Source: Nematostella vectensis
Lineage: Eukaryota > Cnidaria > Anthozoa > Actiniaria > Edwardsiidae
Direction of reading: 5' to 3'
Assembly: GCF_932526225.1 (NCBI RefSeq)
Contig: NC_064044.1
Span: 3,312,092 to 3,376,091, forward strand
DNA length: 64,000 nt
This document shows positions 1 through 9,885 of the stretch, piece by piece. The first letter of the stretch is position 1, and each line of letters starts with the position of its first letter. The notes beneath the pieces are model-generated. The model saw nothing but the letters and a program-made list of their open reading frames with translations, was not told the origin of the DNA and ran no database searches. The translations under genes and the position numbers were made by a program.

Positions 1-156
1 AAACCTCAAATAACGTGTAGTGTGTGTGATATAGGTGGTCGCTCTGTATACCATACCTAGTAAACCTCAACTAATGTGTAGTGTGTGTGATATAGGTGGT
101 CGCTCTGTATACCATACCTAGTAAACCTCAACTAACATGTAATGTGTGTTATATAG
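1..156 (+). repeat. 61-bp tandem repeat carrying copies of the RPL34 3' splice site
   Basis: Two 61-bp units precede the real acceptor. Each ends in a TATAG acceptor followed by about 20 bp resembling the start of the RPL34 exon. The AG dinucleotides end at 34, 95 and 156, exactly 61 bp apart. The first two copies read GGTCGCTCTGTATACC and then reach an in-frame TAG. The third, real copy reads GGTCGCCTTGTGTACC and stays open. The array may continue to the left of the window. Confidence 0.8.
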
Positions 157-2820
157 GTGGTCGCCTTGTGTACCTCTACACCAAGAAGCAGGGTAAAGTC
201 CCCAAGTGTGGAGACTGCAAGAAGAAGCTTCAGGGGGTGAGGCCTTACAAAATTAAGATATCTACTCTAGCATAAGTTAAGATATCTACTCTAGCATAAA
301 TTAAGATATCTACTCGAGCATAAATAAAGATATCTACTCGAGCATAAATTAAGATATCTACTCTAGCATAAATTAAGATGTCTACTCTAGCATAAATTAA
401 GATATCTACTCTAGCATAAATTAAGATGTCTACTCTAGCATAAATTAAGATATCTACTCTAGCATAAATTAAGATGTCTACTCTAGCATAAATTAAGATG
501 TTTACTCTAGCATAAATTAAGATATCTACTCTAGCATAAATTAAGATGTCTACTCTAGCATAAATTAAGATGTCTACTCTAGCATAAATTAGGATGTCTA
601 CTCTAGCATAAATTAAGATGTCTACTCTAGCATAAATTAAGATGTCTACTCTAGCATAAATTCAGATGTCTACTCTAGCATAAATTAAGATGTCTACTCT
701 AGCATTAATTAAGATGTCTACTCTAGCATAAATTAAGATGTCTACTCTAGCATAAATTAAGATATCTACTCTAGAGTTCACGAGTATGAAAATGGCTTAA
801 AAACCCAAGATAAAAACAACAAAATTCGTCTGAAAACCCATGGGATCATTACTGTAGAGTTAGTGACAAGAATCTGCCCATAAAAGGAGGTGGGAAATTT
901 GAAACATTTTCTCGGGAAGCGCTCCAAGGAGGAGAAAAACACGGATAAGCTCGCAGTTATCCTCGGAACAACTCTATCAAAGAACTCAAGGGTCAAATGG
1001 CCAGTACAATCACTTGCATGAGATAGTTGAATCCACTATCGTTGAGGCGAGTGCGAATTCCTAAAATAAGCTGGAAAATAAGCTTTTTTTCCTGTAGTAG
1101 CTGGCCGGCAGCACAGATAACACTCGCTGCTTGATGAACTTGTAAAGAGACTCCTCTTGAACAGACTTTACATTTTCAATACTGGTAAATCTTGTAACTT
1201 ATACGGACTGGAAATCACTATGAAAATTGTGATTGAAATAATCTATTGCTTCTGCTTCATTAGGGTTTTTGACTTTTTGAACTTGAATCGAAATTACAAT
1301 AGAAAACTGTCAGAATTTCTAGGTTTCCATGACCACGCTTCAATTGGCCAATCAGCTACCAAGTTCAGATTCTGAACCTAGCATAATTTGAAATAGTGCT
1401 TTGACAGGCCAGAGCCTCGTCTCAAGCTTGCTGGCCACTAAATAGAGAGACGTTCGAGGCTCTGGGACCAGGGTAGTTTTCTTACATTTTATAAATAATA
1501 GTGTGAGTGACCCTTGACATTGCAAGGGAAAGCTTCAGTGCTCATGAGAACATCTCATAGCTATGAGATGTCAATCAGTATCGCGATTCACGCATGCTAA
1601 AACGTGGTGGCCCCATTAGCGCATGGCACAACATGCTATGAATAGGCCCTTGATAAGTTTTATGAAATTGTATTGTATCAGGGTTCAAAACTTGATAAGT
1701 TTTATGAAATTGTATTGTATCAGGGTTCAAAATAGCGGCCGGCTGCAGGCGATGGCAGGCTGTTTTCTGGTCTTTGCCAGAGATTTTTTTCTGTATTCCC
1801 CTCTCATATTTTGAGTGTGTAGGCTTTTTCCCCACTAAAATCCACATAGCAGGCAAAATCTAGAATATTTCAAAAAACTATTTTGAACCCTGTTGTATAT
1901 GAAACGTTGTACTCTGATAGTCGATGTGAATAATTTAATCTCAATCACCAAAAAGCAATGTGACGTAAACCTTGTTTTCTAAACAGCTCCCAGCCATGCG
2001 CCCTATGAAATTGATGCACATTTCCAAGCCACAAAAGACAGTCTCCCGTGCTTATGGAGGATCACGATGCGCTGCTTGCGTGAAGGAAAGGTAATTATAA
2101 GAAACTCTTCTAGGGTTCTCTATAAGAAACAAAGGATCATTGCCTCGTCAAAATTGCCTGAATGTTGCCTTTTGGGAAAAATTGTAACAAAAACACTGTT
2201 GAAAATGCAGTTCAACATCACTGTGTGTGTTTGGGGATAAAAGGAACCACTTGGGACTGGCCTGTTGTACAATCTTCAGCCATAGTGTATTAGAAATTAC
2301 CTCTATCTTAAGATAATGGATACAACGATGTTCTCGATTTTACAATACAAATCTGTTCTCCCAAGCGTATTATTGACCTCGATTCAACAATATTACTGAT
2401 TCTGTCTACCAAAAAGGAGAGAAAGATTTAAGACAATACACTCGATTAATACAGTTAATCAATTTTTTTGACTTGACAGATCTTGTTAAATGCAGATTAC
2501 AGTCTTACAGAGAGTAACTGTATAGTCTTACACAGAGTAGAGTTACAATATTATTATCTTGTTAACGTGGATAATTAACCAGACCTCACTACAACAATAT
2601 TTTCTAAGGATTTGCCTTTATATCTTAAAATCAAGGACCTCTTTGCAATCAATTTTACAATACATTCTTTTAGGCATATCGTAAAATCCAAGTTCCACGC
2701 TAATCACATTATACTAAAATAAGCCTTTTCTGTGACAGGATTATTCGCGCATTTCTGATTGAGGAGCAGAAGATTGTAGTCAGAGTACTCAAGGCCCAGC
2801 AGGGAAAGAAGACTGCATGA
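157..2820 (+). CDS. RPL34: 60S ribosomal protein L34 (eL34), 3' portion
   Basis: This encodes a structural protein of the large cytosolic ribosomal subunit. Three exons are visible: 157-236, 1987-2090 and 2739-2820, all with GT-AG borders and continuous frame. The first reads [16 protein letters not shown], then [10 protein letters not shown]. The second gives [14 protein letters not shown] and the family-typical [16 protein letters not shown]. The third gives [20 protein letters not shown] and ends GKKTA with a TGA stop at 2818-2820. The paired Cys motifs (CGDC and CAAC) match the zinc-binding pattern of eL34. The N-terminal exon or exons lie left of the window, so the gene is partial here. 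Intron 237-1986 holds a 24-bp satellite at its start. An AATAAA lies 19 bp after the stop. Confidence 0.93.
251..775 (+). repeat. 24-bp minisatellite in an RPL34 intron
   Basis: About 22 head-to-tail copies of a 24-bp unit close to TAAATTAAGATGTCTACTCT + AGCA. Copies differ mainly by ATATC versus ATGTC. The array begins 14 bp after the exon donor at 237. It has no coding potential, and the rest of the intron shows no gene. Confidence 0.93.
1409..1464. repeat. Small inverted repeat (foldback)
   Basis: CCAGAGCCTCG at 1409-1419 is mirrored by CGAGGCTCTGG at 1454-1464. An inner GTCTC/GAGAC pair also matches. This could be a short foldback element within the RPL34 intron. Confidence 0.5.
1551..1570. 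repeat. Perfect 20-bp palindrome
   Basis: CATCTCATAGCTATGAGATG equals its own reverse complement over all 20 bases. It lies in the RPL34 intron, and its function is unknown. Confidence 0.75.
1649..1732 (+). repeat. 42-bp direct tandem duplication
   Basis: The unit beginning CTTGATAAGTTTTATGAAAT is present twice, back to back, at 1649-1690 and 1691-1732. It lies in the RPL34 intron. The short open frames over it on both strands are by-products of the repeat. Confidence 0.9.
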
Positions 2821-2838
2821 TCTGTTACTTGATTGGTC

Positions 2839-2844
2839 AATAAA
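2839..2844 (+). terminator. RPL34: Polyadenylation signal of RPL34
   Basis: A canonical AATAAA hexamer 19 bases downstream of the RPL34 stop codon. Confidence 0.8.
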
Positions 2845-2849
2845 ATCTT

Positions 2850-3560
2850 GGTGTAAATACACTGCTCTGTGGTTTGTTTTATTTTAAACAGGCACTAACG
2901 TTTTGTGCATTTACTGACATATCGTGTGGCATCAAAGCTTTAGGTTGCTGGACTAGTCTTTGCAACTTCAATAATTTGTTCGTAGTGGCCAGGTGATGCA
3001 GATGTTGGTTAATTAGCTCATTTTATTAAAGAGAACCTAATAATAATGAATATGGGACAAATGTCTCAAGCAATGCACCTTCCACAAAAACTTCTACCAC
3101 TTTTCTTGCCCCCCCCCCCCCAAAAAAAAAAAAAAAAACACAGGTAGAAGGGTCTTCCCAATCCCGTCACCCGCAAATCCCTCCATGTCCCGTTTAACTC
3201 CTTCATTACTATATGTAAGGTAGAATGTCTCTTTATACTACCGATACATCATCTAAAATGAAGGTTCATTTTTATCGATACTCGGAATAAGGTAACCCTT
3301 CAAGATATCTATAAACCATATGTGGCATTGTCGTGTAATAACGTATACCCCTGTAACGTAAAATACACCAAAAACTGGAAATCGACTCAGAATCTGGAAA
3401 TCGATACAGAATCATTTGAGAAAATGTACATGCAAAGTGCAAAACTTCCGCCGACCCAAATGAAGCGAGAAGGTCATTGGAACGGGTTTGGAGTATTCCC
3501 GCCTTTTCTGGCTGAATTCCCGCCCTTCCTAAATTTGACCAATCACATTTCGGCTTATTC
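2850..3560. other. RPL34-PRDM9 intergenic spacer
   Basis: No gene is seen. It contains a C-run followed by an A-run near 3111-3139. The short open frames in 3272-3628 overlap on both strands and show no protein-like composition. The right part probably carries the PRDM9 promoter. Confidence 0.6.
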
Positions 3561-3561
3561 G

Positions 3562-3569
3562 TGACGTCA
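3562..3569. promoter_or_regulatory. Perfect CRE octamer upstream of PRDM9
   Basis: TGACGTCA sits inside the 10-bp palindrome GTGACGTCAC, about 140 bp before a strong donor at 3711 (CTTG|GTAAGT). That donor would end a non-coding first exon, which splices to the acceptor ending at 4138. CRE octamers bind CREB/ATF bZIP factors. Use as the PRDM9 promoter is inferred from position. Confidence 0.45.
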
Positions 3570-4146
3570 CATGTGGGGTTTGACAGGGAGGCGCGCATTT
3601 TTGAATGAAAACTTTTCTTCAGAAGCAAACAAAGTTTTAGTCTGCTTTTGGGGTATTTTATTTCGTTAGTCCTTATCGCATGAGACAGTCAAAATAGGCC
3701 AAACTGCTTGGTAAGTCTATGCATCTCCTTTTTTGGTTATTTTATCAGTTTTTTGTGCATGTCTTACTTGTTTTCCATAAAAAGAGAGTGGATGTATGGT
3801 CAGTATCGTGTTTTGAGTGAAAAGGGAAAATGTCCCACTTTCATATTTGTTATATTATTTATTAACTTGTTATATTATTTATTAAGTATATATCTTTGGT
3901 TGGAATGGATATATAGAGAGAATGTTTTATATTGGAAAAAATATCAATATTCATTCATCAGCAATTTCATCACACCTCCCATGAGAGAAATTTGGTTTCT
4001 GGTGTTTCTGTTTAATTTAAGATTTGTGTTTCTAGTTTGTCTGTTAATACAGTTAGTAGGATAAGGATTTAATTTGAATGAAGTTAAATGTAAAGATGCG
4101 CGTTTTGTTGAAAGGTATCGAATTTAAATCTTTCACAGGTTTTACA

Positions 4147-7100
4147 ATGGACGCCTATGGAAACCCACTTTCTGAGTTTGAGCTTAGACGACTAGAAAAC
4201 ATCAAGAAAAACAACGAGCTTTTGAGGAGTCTTGGTAAGTTGATAAGTTATGATCATTTCTCCATCATGCCGTTTGTGATGTTGTAAAGGTGTTCTTGTT
4301 GATGTTCATAGTTAAAAAGTGGTGTTCACAAATGAAGAAAATTATTAAATAAATGAAAAGCCAGTTGTATGGTAAATAGACTTAATATGAAATTTTACAG
4401 ATTTTAAGATTTGAAATCACAATTCAGAAATTTGCACATAGGATCTCATGAATCATGATCACACTCTACCTGTTTTCACAAAACACACTGATCGCAGAAA
4501 ACCCCATCGCCCCCTGCTAGATCTTCTTTCTACTTCTTTCTATCATTCCCTGTTTAGGACTCTCTGTACCCCATGAACCAAAGATTCACAAGCCAGTAAA
4601 AGTTGTCCAACCAAAAAAGAAGAAGAAAAAGTGGCCCCTAGAAGACAAGTTGTTTGAAGCAAGTGACACCAGCAGTGAGAGCAGCACAGATAGCGATGAG
4701 GACTGGGTCCCAGGGGTCACTGAGGAGACACTCAAAAAAAGGAAAATGTTTCAGAAATTCCAGCCAGGTACTGTTTGGCAATATAAGACTTTTATTATAC
4801 ACTAGTCTCTGCAATGTTAGACTTTTATTTGTATAATCTTTCAACTTTGCATATCATCTCCTCAGAGTTCCGACCAAAAAGACAGACATCATTTGTGTCA
4901 TCTTGTACTAAGGTACTAACTGCATCAAATGTCAGAATTGTTTCCTTTTCTTCTGCAATAGAAATAACTGACAAAAATAACATTCTCTCCAGCAACCCCG
5001 CTTCCCTCCCCTCCCCCCCAAAAAAACCCACAACACAAAAAAAATAAATCGCTCATTACTTGAATTCCATAAAATATCTAATAAATGACCAAAAGTCCAG
5101 GTTTGCTTATTACTGCGCACATGTCACAATTGAATCACTATAGTGTCTGGTTTTTTTTTTCATTTTTTCAACATTTCTACACCAACACCAAAACATTTTA
5201 TGTTGGCTGCCAAAAGCAGCTTCCATATGCCATATTGCTGTATCTGTGTCCTTACAAGATTCAGAACTCCAGCTGCAAATAGATGTTTATTCTATTATTT
5301 TATAGTGACTTTTTAATTGGAATTACATTTACCATACTTTTATCTCATTGAGACAGAAATCTGAGCCTAAGTCTGAGAAACAACACTGTGATGACTTTGA
5401 GGAGTTAGGACGGATCGCCATGCAGCTAGACACAGACAGCTCCTTCTTTGATGATTCACCAAGTCATCAAGCTGTCAAGCACGACACAGACGCAAGGTAC
5501 CCAAAGAGACCAAGGGCTACAAAAAACAGCTATCGGGAGGCTGAAGTTCCAGATGATGACCATTACTTGTGTAAGTTGCTGGTATAGCAAATCTTCATCC
5601 TCGGTGTCTCATGGTAACACAAGATAAGCACAATAAGTACCAAGCTAGGGTGATTCTGAGATGCAGACTGTACTTCTATGTCAAAGTCTTTTCTGACTAC
5701 AGTTGCCTCTATAGGATCAAGGCTCAAAACAAGATTTGCAAAACTGTCAGCAATAAATCTTAAATATTCTGAATTTCTAACTCCTAATAAAGGGAGTAAT
5801 TTTAGGGGAGACTTTTCAGATAGGAGTCTGAAAAGAAATAAATACTGTACCCTTTTTAACCTTCTCTTGGCAAAAATATTTTTTTCTCTTGTGTGGTACA
5901 GGAAGTTTTTATACATGAAGAGTGTTCCTCAAAAATGTTATTGTGTATCATAGTTTGTGAAGAGTGTCAAGACCTTCATTATGTTTAACCTTCTCTTGGC
6001 AAAAATATTTTTTTCTCTTGTGTGGTACAGGAAGTTTTTATACATGAAGAGTGTTCCTCAAAAATGTTATTGTGTATCATAGTTTGTGAAGAGTGTCAAG
6101 ACCTTCATTATGGGGAGTGCCCCATCCACGGTCCATTGCAAGCCATTGCAGATAATGCCACTACATCCAGTACCCAGACAACAGCCAGGGCAACTCTGCC
6201 TCACTGCTTGGAGATAAAGACATCTTCCATACCAAATGCTGGTCTTGGCGTGTTTTCCAAGTCAAGAATAGCAAAACGAGTCATGTTTGGGCCGTATAAA
6301 GGAACCAAGGTTAAACTCAGTGACGAGCAAATGGAGAATGACACCAGCTACATGTGGGAGGTAAACTATGGGACTAGTTGCGACCCTCGATTCTAGTCCG
6401 ATACTGCACGTTATTATAAGGAAGGGTACGGTAATGCGAGTCCGGTTTGGGTTAGCCCGGCTGTATATTGTCTGTACCTGCATTCAAGGATTTGCTGACA
6501 AGGGGCTGCGAAGTACTTGATATTATATGCGTGTGTGTGTTGGGGGGGGGGGGGGGGGGGTGCATCATTTGCAAAGCCTAAAATTATCTAGATATTTTGA
6601 GTGGTGGTTCACTAAATTTTCAGATAAGCAGGGATGGGAATTTTAATCATTTCATCGATGGTCACGACGAAGAGCAAAGCAACTGGATGAGATTCGTTAA
6701 CTGCTCTCGGTGTGAGAAGGAACAGAACCTCGTGACCTTCCAATATCGTGGGCAAATATTCTACCGCTCCTACAAAGACGTCCACCCGGGTACGGAGCTG
6801 CTGGTGTGGTACGGAGACAAGTACGCCAACGACCTTGGGATAGCACTTGAAGACGTGGAGGACTCCAATATTATTGCGAGTGAGTTGTGCTGTGTAATTC
6901 ATATAAAATGCAATAATTCATTTTTTCAACATACATACTCTACTGTATTCTAAATTTCAATTCGTATCCATAACGAAAAGCACTAACGATAAACAATAAA
7001 TCACACTTTTAATTTAAATTATCGTCTTTTTCAGGTTTAGATACGAAAGATTATACTTGTAAAAAGTGTTCCAGGTGCTTTACCTCCTCCAACGCGCTAC

Positions 7101-8074
7101 TTTGGCACAGAAAACGATGCTACATCGAACCGACTGGGGACGAGCTCAAGTGCAAACTGTGTCAGCAGCAGTGTGCCACACCCAAAACACTGACGGGACA
7201 CATCGTGTCTGAACACTGCGAGAACTCATCTCGTGTGTGTCCAATATGCGAAAAGGATTTTTGTGATTATCGCTATATGATTATGCACATTTTGACACAC
7301 ACGAAATATAAGCCTTACAAATGCACACAGTGCGGTAAAGCGTTTGCACATGCAAGTAGTCTAACAGAACATATGCGGACACACAGTGGGGAGAAGCCAC
7401 ATAAGTGCACACAGTGCGGTAAAGCGTTTGCACGGGCAAGTGTTCTAACAAGACATATGCGGACACACAGTGGGGAGAAGCCACATAAGTGCACACAGTG
7501 CGGTAAAGCGTTTGCACATGCTGGTAATCTAACAACACATATGCGGACACACAGTGGGGAGAAGCCACATAAGTGCACACAGTGCGGTAAAGCGTTTGCA
7601 CAGCCAAGTGTTCTAACAAGACATATGCGGACACACAGTGGGGAGAAGCCACATAAGTGCACACAGTGCGGTAAAGCGTTTGCACGGGCAAGTGTTCTAA
7701 CAAGACATATGCGGACACACAGTGGGGAGAAGCCACATAAGTGCACACAGTGCGGTAAAGTGTTTGCACAGGCTGGTAATCTAACAACACATATGCGGAC
7801 ACACAGTGGGGAGAAGCCACATAAGTGCACACAGTGCGGTAAAGTGTTTGCACAGGCTGGTAATCTAACAACACATATGCGGACACACAGTGGGGAGAAG
7901 CCACATAAGTGCACACAGTGCGGTAAAGCGTTTGTACATGCAAGTAATCTAACAAAACATATGCGGATACACAGTGGGGAGAAGCCATGTAAGTGCACTC
8001 AGTGCGGTAAAGTGTTTGCACATACAAGTCATCTAACAAAACATATGCGGACACACAGTAGGGAGAAGCACTAA
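4147..8074 (+). CDS. PRDM9: PRDM9: PR/SET histone methyltransferase with a nine-finger DNA-binding array
   Basis: In vertebrates PRDM9 trimethylates H3K4/K36 and sets meiotic recombination hotspots. Seven coding exons give about 710 aa: 4147-4234, 4558-4767, 4866-4912, 5357-5570, 6083-6360, 6624-6879, 7035-8074. Residues 12-30 (FELRRLENIKKNNELLRSLG) resemble the end of the PRDM9 KRAB box. TDSDEDW follows, as in vertebrate PRDM9. An SSXRD-like RYPKRPR...DDDHYL stretch lies at about 162-186. A zinc knuckle follows (C188, C191, C199, H202). The PR/SET domain at about 229-350 keeps the three catalytic tyrosines: GPY258KG, IFY326RS and VWY342GD. Then come three degenerate C2H2 fingers and nine 28-residue fingers to the end. 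A non-coding exon probably ends at 3710. The exon 5 acceptor (6082) is the second copy of a 129-bp duplication. Any true full KRAB exon would have to lie upstream, and none was recognised. Confidence 0.9.
5855..6112 (+). repeat. 129-bp exact tandem duplication spanning the PRDM9 exon 5 acceptor
   Basis: Copy 1 is 5855-5983 and copy 2 is 5984-6112; they appear identical by eye. Each includes a pyrimidine-rich tract, an acceptor ending ATCATAG and the first 30 bases of exon 5. The acceptor after copy 1 (exon from 5954) would read into GTT TAA after ten codons. Only the copy 2 acceptor (exon from 6083) continues into the PR/SET domain. Confidence 0.93.
7316..8071 (+). repeat. PRDM9: Coding minisatellite: nine 84-bp zinc-finger units of PRDM9
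   Basis: Exactly 9 x 84 bp, ending at the stop codon. Units share the frame CTQCGK(A/V)F, LT.HMRTHSGEKP and are almost identical at synonymous sites too. Differences cluster at helix positions -1, 1, 2, 3 and 6: for example H/S/S/E, R/S/V/R, H/G/N/T, Q/S/V/R and Q/G/N/T for -1/2/3/6. Fingers 2 and 5 are the same, as are 6 and 7. This pattern fits recurrent unequal exchange or gene conversion plus selection on DNA-contact residues. Confidence 0.93.
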
Positions 8075-8079
8075 ATAAA
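8074..8079 (+). terminator. PRDM9: Polyadenylation signal overlapping the PRDM9 stop
   Basis: AATAAA begins at the last base of the TAA stop codon. If it were used, the 3' UTR would be only a few tens of bases. Use is inferred; a downstream signal could serve instead. Confidence 0.45.
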
Positions 8080-8184
8080 GGCTTCAGAAGTTGCTGGTAA
8101 GCAAACTAGAGATAACGAGTAGACACAGTGAAGAGAAGACCAGCACTCAAGCGTTCTTAAATGCCACGTGTGTTTGTTAAGACT

Positions 8185-8450
8185 TTACTGATCCGGGTAT
8201 CGTCCACACAACGCGAAACGATATCCGAAAACGGAACAATTTGAAAACGCTCTTTGGAGTGAACGATACTTTTTAGTGCCATGTGGACAGAAGAAAACGG
8301 AACTTTTTGAAAACAACGGCGTGCTTCCCTTTGCTCGCGGGGCGTAAGCAGGTGAAATGGAAATCGTTTCCGTATCGTTTTTGCGTTTTCGTGTTGACGG
8401 TCCGTTTCAAAATGAAACGCTTCGTGTGAGCGCGGAAAATACGTTTGGAT
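8185..8450. repeat. Probable dispersed repeat downstream of PRDM9
   Basis: The stretch is rich in AAAACG and CGTTTT words. It starts near ATCGTCCACACAACGCG and ends near CGCTTCGTGTGAGCGCGG, a partial inverted match. The composition resembles short non-autonomous elements common in invertebrate genomes. The open frame across it on the minus strand is not protein-like. Confidence 0.4.
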
Positions 8451-8759
8451 TATGAGGGTTCCATTGCCATAACATACACGTGTGAACTTAGCATTATTCA
8501 TACCGGACGTCGATAACCGTAAACCCCTGTATGTTAGGTAGGATATTGATTTGTAAATAAATAAAACACGTACTGAGCGTTGTATGTGTTTTACTTGCCA
8601 TGATTTCATTTTTATATTCCTATTGTCTGCGCATCTTTCAAGCAAAAAACAACAATAAAAACCATGCCCCAGTTGACAGTAAAAAAGACTAAAATTCGGA
8701 TTTATTAGTATCGGCAAATCGTCTAGCAAATCGTTGCCCTTTATCGACAAAGAGAAATA

Positions 8760-9080
8760 GCGTTAGGTGCTCTTGGGCCATTACATATCCAGGGCGCGTA
8801 CCCAGGATTATCAATATCATGAAATAAAGAATTTGACGATCCTTCTGTTAGAAGTGTACACTTTATATTAACGGGCAAGGGGGAAATAGTATGGAGATAG
8901 TGTTGCTGTATATTATCGTCAGTGTTGGGATAAAATATGAATGACCAAAAACTACAAATCTCTTAAAAAATATTCAACTATAGATACTGCTTAACGTCAA
9001 AGCGTTTGCCAAATCTGAAAAATAAAACCTAACTTTTGCAATAAATAGTACCGAAAACTGCCCATTCCATATTTTTGTAC
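8760..9080. other. Intergenic stretch without recognisable content
   Basis: AT-rich sequence between the PRDM9 tail and a MITE. No gene, RNA or clear repeat was seen. Confidence 0.5.
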
Positions 9081-9084
9081 GATA

Positions 9085-9429
9085 TACCGTAATGATTCGA
9101 ATAAGCGCCCTCCTTTAAATAAGCGCCCATTCTCGACCCCAAATTTTGGAATAAGTACTCCCTCCCCTCCCACTAAAAACATCCCAACAAAAGCCTTACT
9201 TGAATGGTGAAAATCTTAACTGATTATATTTAGCTCCCATTGACACCCTCACATATTACAACACGGGTCTACTTATCATCACTTCAACTTCTATAACCAT
9301 ACGAGTACAAAATTTAGTTCTCATACGATTCAGAAGCTGGTATTTTTCGCCGAAATAATATAAGACCTCCCCCAAAAAAACCTGAAAAATTAAATAAGGG
9401 CTAGGGCGTTTATTCGAGTCATTACGGTA
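9085..9429. mobile_element. MITE with 24-bp terminal inverted repeats and TA target duplication
   Basis: The left end CCGTAATGATTCGAATAAGC + GCCC (9087-9110) is the near-perfect inverse of the right end at 9404-9427, which closes with GTCATTACGG. Both ends are flanked by TA (9085-9086 and 9428-9429). About 341 bp long, with no transposase. TA target sites fit the Tc1/mariner superfamily; the family assignment is inference. Confidence 0.82.
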
Positions 9430-9885
9430 ATTCTCGGACGCAAAAATATTTTTTATAGAAAGAAGTTTAGCAGCTCCATTGTAAAGAGCTCCAAATGTAA
9501 AGATTTGCATAATTCCAGAAACCATTATCCTTATTCAAGTCCATGGTCCGCGATTTGGATTCCTATGGTTGGTTGTGAGTGCTGGGAGTTTCCTGTGGCG
9601 TCATGACTCTCTCCAACAACAGGAAACCCAATATCAGAAACCCGAGTAAGAACACCTTGTACTAGGCTGCACGTTCCTTACTTTCTAGGCGATTGTTATT
9701 TGACTAGCTGCTCGGTATATAGTACAATGAACCATGTGATTAAAGCCCCGTGCAAATAGCGCCAACCTCCCTCCAGTCAGCATTGTTAGCTCATGTTAGG
9801 TCATGATAAGTAGGTGAAGAACCTAAATTGACGCAGAGCCTATCAATTCATCGTAATTCTTACACGGATAGCCACTTATAAGTAT
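9430..9885. other. Probable 3' flank of the FAM167-like gene
   Basis: No gene is seen. On the minus strand this follows the FAM167-like stop codon and may hold its 3' UTR. No clear polyadenylation signal was identified. Confidence 0.4.

Noticed and set aside
251-775. A CRISPR-like array (also considered for the other tandem arrays).
   Set aside because: Units are contiguous with no unique spacers, and the DNA is eukaryotic. These are minisatellites.
7281-8054. Minus-strand open frames of 227-257 codons opposite PRDM9.
   Set aside because: They are antisense shadows of the 84-bp zinc-finger repeat.
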